The translations under genes and the position numbers were made by a program. A stretch of 27,033 nucleotides of DNA from a virus: positions 1 to 27,033 of IMG/VR virus record IMGVR_UViG_3300024346_009716; one strand, 5' to 3'. The notes below the pieces were generated by a model that ran no database searches, had not been told where the DNA came from, and worked only from the letters and a program-made list of their open reading frames with translations. Shown here piece after piece: positions 1-6,697 of this stretch. Within the stretch, counting starts at the first letter, position 1. Each line of letters begins with the position of its first letter.

Positions 1-1
1 A

Positions 2-769
2 TGTTTCGTTTTTGAAAGTAATGTTTTTGATGCTGTTTTTGATTTTCTTAGAGGCTTGCTAAAAAACAACCCAGACAAAGAAAAACTTTGTGTTGTAATA
101 GATAGTATGGATGGGCTTCTACCCCAATCAGAACTTGAAAAGAGGACTAGTGACGCAGCAAAAGTAGCTGCTGGAGCTTTAATGACTTCAGATTTCCTTA
201 AGAGAGTTAGTCTTGGCATGTGTAAATTTGGACATATGCTAATTATGATTTCTCAGATCAGGGCAAAGGTAGATATTAACCCTTATGCAAAAGGAGACCC
301 AAATAATCAGACAAATGCAAGTGGTGGAAACGCTGCTTTACATTATCCAGATTGGATCTTAGAATTCCAAAAACAATTCAAGTCAGATAAAATCTTAGAA
401 AAGCCAACCGAACAAATCGGGCCTAATAATAAAATATATGGACATATGGCTAAAGTTCTTATTTGCAAGTCTACTAATGAATCTACAGGTCAACTTGTAA
501 AATACCCAATTAAACACGGCAGGATTAATGGAAAATCTATTTGGGTCGAACGTGAAATTGTAGAGATGCTCCTCATGTGGGACTTTATGGGTAAAAAGGG
601 TTCTTGGTTTGACTTTGATGAAGAGATAATATCTTATTTGGCAGACAAAGAGGTTGAATCAAAAACTAAATTTCAGGGCATGGCATCTATATATGAATAT
701 CTCGAAAAAAACCCTAAAGTGTCAGAGGTCCTAGAACAGTTTGTAAAAGAAAAAATTCTATCTGAATGA
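2..769 (+). CDS. RecA/UvsX-like recombinase, 3' part (5' end outside window)
   Basis: The reading frame is open from base 2, so the gene begins upstream; the TTG at 56 is only an internal codon. The product is a RecA-fold ATPase expected to coat single-stranded DNA and drive strand exchange in phage recombination and repair. Visible RecA features are a Walker B strand (LCVVIDSMDGL), the following acidic segment (PQSELEKRTSD), the strand MLIMISQIRAKV matching RecA's LLIFINQIRMK, and a loop-2 region ending in SGGNAALHYPDWILEF, matching RecA's TTGGNALKFYAS. Walker A must lie upstream. The C-terminus is Glu/Lys-rich. The stop overlaps the next start (ATGA at 766), suggesting translational coupling. 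The family is clear; whether it is closer to UvsX or bacterial RecA cannot be decided from this part. Confidence 0.88.
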   Translation, partial: CFVFESNVFDAVFDFLRGLLKNNPDKEKLCVVIDSMDGLLPQSELEKRTSDAAKVAAGALMTSDFLKRVSLGMCKFGHMLIMISQIRAKVDINPYAKGDPNNQTNASGGNAALHYPDWILEFQKQFKSDKILEKPTEQIGPNNKIYGHMAKVLICKSTNESTGQLVKYPIKHGRINGKSIWVEREIVEMLLMWDFMGKKGSWFDFDEEIISYLADKEVESKTKFQGMASIYEYLEKNPKVSEVLEQFVKEKILSE

Positions 770-1173
770 TATTTACATCAATACACGGTAGAGACTTAAA
801 AATGAAAAACCCCACGAAATACTTAATTAAGTGGGATAAAAAATGCAGGAGCAAGATACAAAAAAGAGTGAAAGATTTGCTCTATAAACATTGGCTTGCA
901 GATGTTGTCTTTGAAGAGTTCCCTGTAATGGGTTCTAGGATGACCATTGACTTTTACAACGCGAATAAGAAAATAGCAATAGAGGTTGATGGAGGTCAAC
1001 ACTACAAGTATAATAAATTTTTTCACGCGAATGATAGGCAGAAGTTTCTAGAACAATTAAAAAGAGACGAAACAAAAGATAACTTCTGTGAAATGAATAA
1101 AATAGAACTTATAAGAATCATAGAATCAGATAAATTAGATGACAATTTATTGAAAACACTAAAAATTATATGA
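766..1173 (+). CDS. VSR/DUF559-like PD-(D/E)XK endonuclease
   Basis: This 135-residue basic protein resembles the Vsr/DUF559 branch of the PD-(D/E)XK nuclease fold. The core reads MTIDFYN...IAIEVDGGQHY, giving candidate catalytic residues Asp62, Glu73, Asp75 and His79. It is followed by a helix with QLKRDETKDNFC and the strand IELIRI, the usual end of this fold. The family includes very-short-patch repair nicking enzymes, some phage homing endonucleases and uncharacterised phage nucleases. The start overlaps the recombinase stop (ATGA); an alternative ATG lies at residue 13. Being coupled to a RecA-like gene fits a role in recombination or repair, but a free-standing homing-type endonuclease is equally possible. 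No partner recognition domain is visible. Confidence 0.72.
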   Translation: MIFTSIHGRDLKMKNPTKYLIKWDKKCRSKIQKRVKDLLYKHWLADVVFEEFPVMGSRMTIDFYNANKKIAIEVDGGQHYKYNKFFHANDRQKFLEQLKRDETKDNFCEMNKIELIRIIESDKLDDNLLKTLKII

Positions 1174-1409
1174 ATCCAAAAAAACAAAACAAACAAGAAT
1201 CAACAATACCCGAAAGCCTCCTTACCCGCCTTTATGATAGTACTGGATGCATGTCTTACGGTACAAAAGGACTCCTACTTTTTTATGTTAACGATGAAGG
1301 GACCCCATCTGTTTTCTCTAATACAAGTAACGCTTGTATAGATATGGCTCTCCATAAACTTGTAGAGCTATACATGACACAACCACAAAGACCAAACGAC
1401 AACTTATGA
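1170..1409 (+). CDS. Small protein of unknown function
   Basis: This is a 79-residue open frame that overlaps both neighbours by ATGA (1170-1173 and 1406-1409), which is good evidence that it is translated. I do not recognise the family. The N-terminus is polar and Lys/Gln-rich. The middle (GTKGLLLFYVNDEGTPSVFS) looks like a pair of beta strands, and the C-terminal third like an amphipathic helix. There is no signal peptide, membrane segment or metal motif. It lies in the replication operon, but a function cannot be named. Confidence 0.65.
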   Translation: MNPKKQNKQESTIPESLLTRLYDSTGCMSYGTKGLLLFYVNDEGTPSVFSNTSNACIDMALHKLVELYMTQPQRPNDNL

Positions 1410-1699
1410 AAATTTTACTTATACTCGCTTTCCTTTTGGCTGTTAACACTTCTTGCTATGCTCATTGCGGAAATTCTTGCTACCAAAATTCATATAGACC
1501 TCCATCGACAGGGTTTCTTCCTTGCGGGTGCAGCTACTATTCAAGGAAGAAATTTGTTGGTTGGGATTGTAACAGAAAGCCCATCTATCGTTATGTTAAA
1601 ATAAGTTCACATAAACGTTGCAGGGAAAGACATTATGTGCATAATAGATATAAACCAAGATACTACCTCCCCACTTATAAAAAACCACAAAAAAGATAA
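1406..1699 (+). CDS. Exported cysteine-rich basic protein
   Basis: This 97-residue product begins with a classic signal sequence: Lys2, a hydrophobic core (ILLILAFLLAV) and a plausible signal peptidase I site after CYA near residue 20. A lipoprotein reading at Cys17 (NTSC) is weaker. The mature part has several cysteines (about positions 21, 25, 40, 42, 55 and 72) and is rich in Arg, Lys, His and Tyr, with a strongly basic C-terminal half. This suggests a small disulfide-stabilised periplasmic or secreted protein. It overlaps the upstream gene by ATGA and sits directly before the helicase gene, an odd place for an exported protein. Superinfection exclusion or envelope modification are possible roles, but these are guesses. 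Confidence 0.7.
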   Translation: MKILLILAFLLAVNTSCYAHCGNSCYQNSYRPPSTGFLPCGCSYYSRKKFVGWDCNRKPIYRYVKISSHKRCRERHYVHNRYKPRYYLPTYKKPQKR

Positions 1700-1708
1700 A
1701 TTTAAATA

Positions 1709-3253
1709 ATGATATTCTCATATGAAATAGAAAAGAAGGTTCTGAGCGGGCTTTTGCAGCACCCCGAAAAGTGGGAAGAGGTTTCTTCCTTTCTTAATGA
1801 TTCCGATTTTTACAGTGAAGACTCTAAGGTTAATATTTCTATATTCAAGCTCATAAGAAACGCTCTTGATAACGCGGAAATTATAGATGAAACAATTCTC
1901 ATCCAGCGACTTGATCAACTTAAAGTTTCTTTTCCAGACAGCATAGATATTTCTGAATATGTTTTTTCTTTGGCTTTTTATAAGATAAGCGGTGAGATTT
2001 TTATCTCATCGGTTAAGGAGCTTAAAAAATATACAGCAAGAAGAGAAATTTATAATTCCTGTAAAGATGTAGCCTCCTTCGTGAAGAAGGCTGACCCAAG
2101 CTTAAAGTATGGAGAAATAGTTGAGAAGGCTGATAAAATTTATAACGACAGTATACAAAAGTTTGAAATATCAGACTCTGGTCCTGTGGATTTGTTTGGC
2201 ATGATGGAAGATGTAGTTGAAGAGAGGGGTAATAACCCCGTTACATTCTTTGGCTTAAAAGGCCCTCATAAAAGACTAGAGGAAATTTACGGATCTTTAC
2301 TCTTGGCTGGGAACATTACTGTTGTTGTTGCTCGATCTGGAGTAGGCAAGACTCAATTTTGTATGGATTTTACAACTAAGGCAGCAGCCTTGAATAATAA
2401 GGTCCCAATCCTTCATTTCGACAACGGAGAAATGAGCGAAGAGGAGTTGATATATCGTCAGTGTTCTGCTATATCTGGAATTCCAGTATGGTTACTCCAA
2501 ACTGGAAAATGGAGAACATCAACCTATGGAGATCTCACCCAAGAACAAGTTGTATCTAAAGTTCGATCCGCTTGGAAAAAAATCAAAGGTATTCAGTTTT
2601 ATTATGAAAATGTAGCTGGTATGTCTGTTGATGAAATGTGTTCCGTTTTGAAGAGGTTTTATTATTCAAAAATAGGAAGAGGAAACCCTCTTATCTTTAG
2701 CTTCGACTATATTAAAAGCGATTTCAGTAACTTGGGTAAGTCTGATGGTTGGCAACAAGTAGGCAGAATGGTTGACAGCTTTAAGCAAGCTATCCATAAA
2801 GAGTTATGCTTTGATGGTAAGCCTTGTGTTTCCATGATAACTTCTGTACAGTCTAACAGATTGGGAATTACAACAAACAGGCAAGCTGGCAGCATTGTTG
2901 ATGACGAAAGTGTAGTGTCTCTATCCGACAACATTACTCAGTTCTGTTCTCACTTATTCCTTTTGCGTAAAAAAGTCGCAGAAGAAATACATGAAGAAGG
3001 TGATAGTTTTGGAACACATAAACTAATCAATTTGAAGTCTCGCCATATGGGCAAATCCGCATTAAGAGGGATAAACCCAGTTAGGATGCCAGACGGAACT
3101 AATAAAAACAATTACCTTAACCTTAAGATAGAAAACTTCAACATAAAAGAGGTCGGAGATTTGCAGGACTACGTTGACTCAGTAAATAACGAAGATGTCG
3201 GAGTGGTTGAGAATGATATATCTGACGATATACCAAATGTATTATCTACATGA
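1709..3253 (+). CDS. DnaB-like replicative DNA helicase
   Basis: At 514 residues this matches the size of DnaB-family hexameric helicases, which unwind the fork 5' to 3' and recruit primase. Residues 1-110 resemble the DnaB N-terminal domain (EKKVLSGLLQHPEKW...DSDFYSEDS). The RecA-like domain carries Walker A ARSGVGKT at 208-215, a DNGEMS segment matching DnaB's 'E-M-S' catalytic region, and a Walker B strand ending in FDYIKSD with Asp333. The later SVQSNR and KSRHMGKSA segments match the DnaB motif 3 and C-terminal regions. The C-terminal tail is acidic. The gene starts 9 bases after the previous stop and overlaps the primase gene by ATGA, the usual helicase-primase pairing. Confidence 0.9.
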   Translation: MIFSYEIEKKVLSGLLQHPEKWEEVSSFLNDSDFYSEDSKVNISIFKLIRNALDNAEIIDETILIQRLDQLKVSFPDSIDISEYVFSLAFYKISGEIFISSVKELKKYTARREIYNSCKDVASFVKKADPSLKYGEIVEKADKIYNDSIQKFEISDSGPVDLFGMMEDVVEERGNNPVTFFGLKGPHKRLEEIYGSLLLAGNITVVVARSGVGKTQFCMDFTTKAAALNNKVPILHFDNGEMSEEELIYRQCSAISGIPVWLLQTGKWRTSTYGDLTQEQVVSKVRSAWKKIKGIQFYYENVAGMSVDEMCSVLKRFYYSKIGRGNPLIFSFDYIKSDFSNLGKSDGWQQVGRMVDSFKQAIHKELCFDGKPCVSMITSVQSNRLGITTNRQAGSIVDDESVVSLSDNITQFCSHLFLLRKKVAEEIHEEGDSFGTHKLINLKSRHMGKSALRGINPVRMPDGTNKNNYLNLKIENFNIKEVGDLQDYVDSVNNEDVGVVENDISDDIPNVLST

Positions 3254-4299
3254 CCGATTACAAAAAAATATTAGAAGAGCTAGGGTATAGGTTAAAAGAC
3301 CACGGATCTTATTGGAGAACAAATGCTCTATATAGATCTGGAGACAACGCCTCTGCAATTCAAATATACAAAGATACGGGAGTTTGGAAGGATTTTGTGG
3401 AAGACACTGAGTTCTTGCCATTTCAAGCTCTATTAGAAAAGACTCTAAATACAAAAGACCAGTCAATATTAAAGCCTTACCTAAATAACAGTTCTTTAAA
3501 TACGCTAAGTCGCCCATACCAAAAAAAACTTTTGAAAGAAGAAAAAACATACAGTCGAGCAGCCTTAACAAAGTTACTGCCTCATTACGATTTTTATTTA
3601 GACAAGGGAATATCCCAAGCTACACTGGAAAAATTTAATTGCGGTTTAGCTATGTCTAACAAAATGTATCAAAGAATGGTGTTCCCTATTTTTCGTTCTG
3701 ATGGAAAAATACACGGATTCTCAGGTAGAAAAATAACAAACGACAAAAAACCGAAATGGCTTCATGTCGGAAGATGTTCTGATTGGTTTTATCCTTATTA
3801 TTCAGTTAAAGAGATAGAGAAAGAGATCTTGTTAAAGAAAACCCTTCATATAGTTGAGTCTATAGGAGATTGTCTGTCGCTTTATGAAAGCGGAGTAAAA
3901 AACGTTTTAGTATCCTTCGGTTTAAATATATCCCCAAAATTTATATCAAAGTTGAGCGCGATGCCAATTGATAAAATATTCGTATCTTTTAATAATGATT
4001 TTAATTCAGAAAGAAACAGGGGTTTTGAGGGTGCTATTAAATCAATATTTAAGCTCTCAGATTGCACTGATTTTGAAAAGATATATTTTGCCCCGCCAAC
4101 AAGTAATGACTTTGGAGAAATGACAAAAGATGAAATTGATCTTTACATAAAACACTGTAATGCGTTAGATCATGAAGAATCTTCTTCTTCAATTCTATCC
4201 ATTGCAGAAGATATGGAAGATCGTGGTATAAACAAAGCATTTTCGTCTAATTTTAAAAAATACAAGAAAACATACAATTTTAATTATGGAAACATCTAA
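3250..4299 (+). CDS. DnaG-type Toprim DNA primase
   Basis: This 349-residue protein follows the DnaG plan and would make RNA primers at the fork with the upstream helicase. A short N-terminal segment resembles a primase zinc-domain fold but lacks a zinc-ligand cluster. Next is the Toprim_N core, including MVFPIFRSDGKIHGFSGRKI at 143-162, then Toprim motif I (IVESIGD, Glu203 and Asp207). The second Toprim acidic motif reads FNNDF at 247-251: Asp250 is kept, but the usual first Asp appears to be Asn. The gene overlaps the helicase by ATGA and its last 14 bases overlap the next gene. No C-terminal helicase domain is present, so it depends on a separate helicase. Confidence 0.82.
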   Translation: MTDYKKILEELGYRLKDHGSYWRTNALYRSGDNASAIQIYKDTGVWKDFVEDTEFLPFQALLEKTLNTKDQSILKPYLNNSSLNTLSRPYQKKLLKEEKTYSRAALTKLLPHYDFYLDKGISQATLEKFNCGLAMSNKMYQRMVFPIFRSDGKIHGFSGRKITNDKKPKWLHVGRCSDWFYPYYSVKEIEKEILLKKTLHIVESIGDCLSLYESGVKNVLVSFGLNISPKFISKLSAMPIDKIFVSFNNDFNSERNRGFEGAIKSIFKLSDCTDFEKIYFAPPTSNDFGEMTKDEIDLYIKHCNALDHEESSSSILSIAEDMEDRGINKAFSSNFKKYKKTYNFNYGNI

Positions 4300-5329
4300 C
4301 AAACCTCTATCCGCATCTAGGATTAAAACACTGCAAATGTGTTCTTGGCAATACTGGTCAAAATATCATTTGCGTTTACCCGATAAATCTAATCATGGTT
4401 CTCTTCGTGGCACAATTTGTCACGCAGTTTTTGAATTATTGGGAGATCCAAGACATAAACATCATTATACTAAAATAGTAAAAAAACAAAACATTCAAGC
4501 ATCTCCAGCAATCGACAGGATGGTTTTGGCTTATTCTAAAAAGTATGGTATAGATGATTTTGAGAATCTAGATTTAGTAAACCAAATGATCTTGGAGGGT
4601 TTAAATTATGATTTCTTTGGAGACAAGGACGGAAAGCCAACAAAAGCTATATCAGAAGAAAAGTTTGATATAGCTGTAAATGAAGATGGGAAGTCTTACA
4701 GAATTCTTGGATTTATAGACAAGCTTTATTTGTTTAAAAGAAAAAAAACCGCCCTCATTAGGGATTTTAAAACATCCAAGGCAATCTTCGCGGGAAAAGA
4801 ATATGAAGACAATATGCAGGATTTAATGTATTGTTTGGCTATTAAACATTTATACCCAGAATATATTAAAAGAAAGATGGAGTTTCTTTTCTTGAAGTTT
4901 GATTGTAATAACGAAGGCTTGCTTGAAATGGAGCCAATTGATACAGACGAATTAGAGGGCTTTGAATATTTTTTAACAGAAGTCCAAGGAATTATTAATA
5001 ACTTTGATGAAAAAACAGCGAAGAGTAACTTGGCTTATGACAAGGGTTACCCGAAGAAAGAGGATGGGTTCGCTGGGAAGATTGTTTGCGGTTTCGCTGA
5101 TTACGCTGGCAAACTTAAGAAGGACGGGACTCCAATGTGGCATTGCCCCTTTAAATTCGCCTTTGATTATTACCATCTCCTTGACAAAGATGGCGTATTT
5201 GTTTCTTCTGCATATGATAAGGAAGCCTTGCAGAAAAAGCTTGACGATGGTGTTGGTAACGAGATTAAAAAACTCAGATATAAGGGCTGTCCAGCTTTTC
5301 GGGTTGACAATGTTAGCAATCTGCTTTAA
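4286..5329 (+). CDS. RecB/Cas4-like PD-(D/E)XK exonuclease
   Basis: This 347-residue protein resembles the RecB/AddB/Cas4 nuclease family (PDDEXK_1). The N-terminus SASRIKTLQMCSWQYWSKY followed by RGTICHAVFELL matches the family's opening helices, including the conserved His. The catalytic core is GFIDKL (Asp145), then IRDFKTSK (Asp160, Lys162), then a helix with NMQDLMYCLAI matching the QxxxY motif. Family members resect DNA ends, often using an Fe-S cluster held by one N-terminal and three C-terminal cysteines. Here Cys19, Cys268, Cys287 and Cys335 are candidates, but their spacing is not the usual one. Placement between primase and polymerase fits replication or recombination. It overlaps the primase gene by 14 bases. 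Confidence 0.8.
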   Translation: METSNKPLSASRIKTLQMCSWQYWSKYHLRLPDKSNHGSLRGTICHAVFELLGDPRHKHHYTKIVKKQNIQASPAIDRMVLAYSKKYGIDDFENLDLVNQMILEGLNYDFFGDKDGKPTKAISEEKFDIAVNEDGKSYRILGFIDKLYLFKRKKTALIRDFKTSKAIFAGKEYEDNMQDLMYCLAIKHLYPEYIKRKMEFLFLKFDCNNEGLLEMEPIDTDELEGFEYFLTEVQGIINNFDEKTAKSNLAYDKGYPKKEDGFAGKIVCGFADYAGKLKKDGTPMWHCPFKFAFDYYHLLDKDGVFVSSAYDKEALQKKLDDGVGNEIKKLRYKGCPAFRVDNVSNLL

Positions 5330-5332
5330 TAT
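5304..5332 (+). promoter_or_regulatory. Sigma70-like promoter before the PHP-domain gene
   Basis: A perfect -35 box TTGACA (5304-5309) and a -10 box TAATAT (5327-5332) are separated by 17 bases. The -10 box ends only six bases before the ATG at 5339, so transcription would start at or beside the start codon. The promoter lies inside the 3' end of the upstream nuclease gene. Confidence 0.55.
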
Positions 5333-5338
5333 TAAATT

Positions 5339-6037
5339 ATGGTACCGCTATTTAAGAGTCAATTCAGTATTGGCAGATCTATTTTAACTGTTGATGATAT
5401 TGTTGATATTGCGAAAAACAAATCATTAGAAGAGGTTGTCTGCGTGGAAGATTCTTTTTTTGGTTTTAGATCTTTAAAAAGCAAGCTTTCAGAGGCGGGT
5501 ATCAAGTTTATTTTCGGGATCAGGTTATCAGTTGTTCAGGACTCTAACGACTCTGATTTGCGTCCTAGCAAACTTGTATTTTTTGCTAAAAATAATGATG
5601 GGGTAAAAGCCTTGAGGTCTCTTTATACTTCCGCTCACACAAGCGATAATGGTTCGCTTTCTCTTGCTGATTATAAAAAATCATTTTTCAAGGACATAAA
5701 AGTAGCTGTACCTTTCTACGATTCTTATATTTATAATAATATTTTTATGTTTGGATTGTCAGAGCTATCCTTAAGTGGTATCGAACACACTTACTTTGTT
5801 GAGGAAAATAACCATCCTTTTGATTTTCAAATAAAGAGGGTGATAGATTCTTTGGGTGTCGAGACAACCCAATGTAAGAGTATATACTATAAAAACAAAG
5901 AAGACTTTCATGCCTTCCAGATGCACAAAGCTATCTGTAACAGGAGAATGGGCAGAAGCCCTACTTTTTCAAACCCTAATCTGAACGATTTCTCATCTGA
6001 TGAATTTTGTTTGGAATCTTATGTCGAAAACAGATAA
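5339..6037 (+). CDS. PHP-domain subunit of a split DnaE-type DNA polymerase
   Basis: This 232-residue protein matches the N-terminal PHP region of bacterial DNA polymerase III alpha. The order is FSIGRSILTVDDIVDIAK, a strand ending in VCVEDSFFGF, then GIKFIFGIRLSV, and at the C-terminus SSDEFCLESYVEN, which corresponds to the 'SDEFYLKSPEEM' region where PHP passes toward the catalytic domain in DnaE. The HxH and DHG-type metal ligands of active PHP domains are replaced (KSQFS, EDSFF), so it is probably structural. In E. coli this domain holds the proofreading exonuclease. Here the gene stops where DnaE would continue, an exonuclease gene follows, and the polymerase core comes after that. It probably assembles non-covalently with them. 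Confidence 0.72.
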   Translation: MVPLFKSQFSIGRSILTVDDIVDIAKNKSLEEVVCVEDSFFGFRSLKSKLSEAGIKFIFGIRLSVVQDSNDSDLRPSKLVFFAKNNDGVKALRSLYTSAHTSDNGSLSLADYKKSFFKDIKVAVPFYDSYIYNNIFMFGLSELSLSGIEHTYFVEENNHPFDFQIKRVIDSLGVETTQCKSIYYKNKEDFHAFQMHKAICNRRMGRSPTFSNPNLNDFSSDEFCLESYVENR

Positions 6038-6042
6038 AAAAC

Positions 6043-6070
6043 TTGACTAGTTTACATTTTGTGTTATTCT
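6043..6070 (+). promoter_or_regulatory. Sigma70-like promoter before the exonuclease gene
   Basis: TTGACT (6043-6048) and TATTCT (6065-6070) are separated by 16 bases in the short gap between the PHP gene and the exonuclease gene. The predicted transcript start, near 6077, is about six bases before the ATG at 6083. A second -10-like hexamer, TCTAAT, lies at 6070-6075. The boxes are good but not perfect. Confidence 0.5.
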
Positions 6071-6082
6071 CTAATCAGAGTA

Positions 6083-6697
6083 ATGCTTAAATACGATCAA
6101 AAATATATAGTCTTTGATACAGAGACAGAAGGATTAAACCTTCATTCATCTAAGCCTTGGCAAATTGCTTGGATTGTTTGTCAGGGTTACAAAGTTATAG
6201 AGACTCACAATAGGTTTTTAGATTTTGAGGACCTTGAAATTCCAGATATAGTAAGAAAACTTACAGGATTCTCTTGGGACACTTATAACAAAAAGAAAGA
6301 AGATCCAGAAACTGTTCTTGCCGACTTTGAGGAATACTTGTATGATCCTCAATACAAAATAATAGGTCAAAATTTATTAGGCTTTGATGTCTATATGATA
6401 GCGGAACTCCAAAGAATGTTCGGGAGGAAAAGAGACTTTACTTACTTTGATAGGATTTATGATACCCGCGCATTGGGCAAGGCTCACAGAGAGGGACTAG
6501 AAAAACCAAAAGAAAACTTCCTTAGCTGGCAGTATAAAATAATAAACGACAGAAGTCTAAAGTCAAAGGTTTCTCAAATTCAATTATTAAAGTATTTTGG
6601 TATTGACTTTGAAGAGGAAAAGTTGCATGATGCTCTTTATGATATTGAGATGTGTTACCAGATCTTTTGCGAACTTAAAAAAGCAATGAACTTATGA
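6083..6697 (+). CDS. DEDDh 3'-5' exonuclease (DnaQ-like proofreading subunit)
   Basis: All three Exo motifs of the DnaQ/DEDDh family are present: motif I YIVFDTETEGL (Asp12, Glu14), motif II NLLGFD (Asn97 to Asp102), and motif III HDALYD (His182, Asp187). At 204 residues it is a free-standing exonuclease of the epsilon type, expected to remove mispaired 3' ends during replication. I chose the ATG at 6083; a TTG eight codons upstream also opens the frame but would cover the promoter region. The gene lies exactly between the PHP and catalytic parts of a DnaE-like polymerase, and its stop overlaps the catalytic gene's start (ATGA at 6694). A proofreading role is therefore more likely than a general RNase or repair role. 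Confidence 0.85.
   Translation: MLKYDQKYIVFDTETEGLNLHSSKPWQIAWIVCQGYKVIETHNRFLDFEDLEIPDIVRKLTGFSWDTYNKKKEDPETVLADFEEYLYDPQYKIIGQNLLGFDVYMIAELQRMFGRKRDFTYFDRIYDTRALGKAHREGLEKPKENFLSWQYKIINDRSLKSKVSQIQLLKYFGIDFEEEKLHDALYDIEMCYQIFCELKKAMNL

Noticed and set aside
5004-5387. A 127-residue frame overlapping the nuclease and PHP genes.
   Set aside because: It is a frame shadow inside a strongly coding nuclease gene, with no family features and no start evidence.
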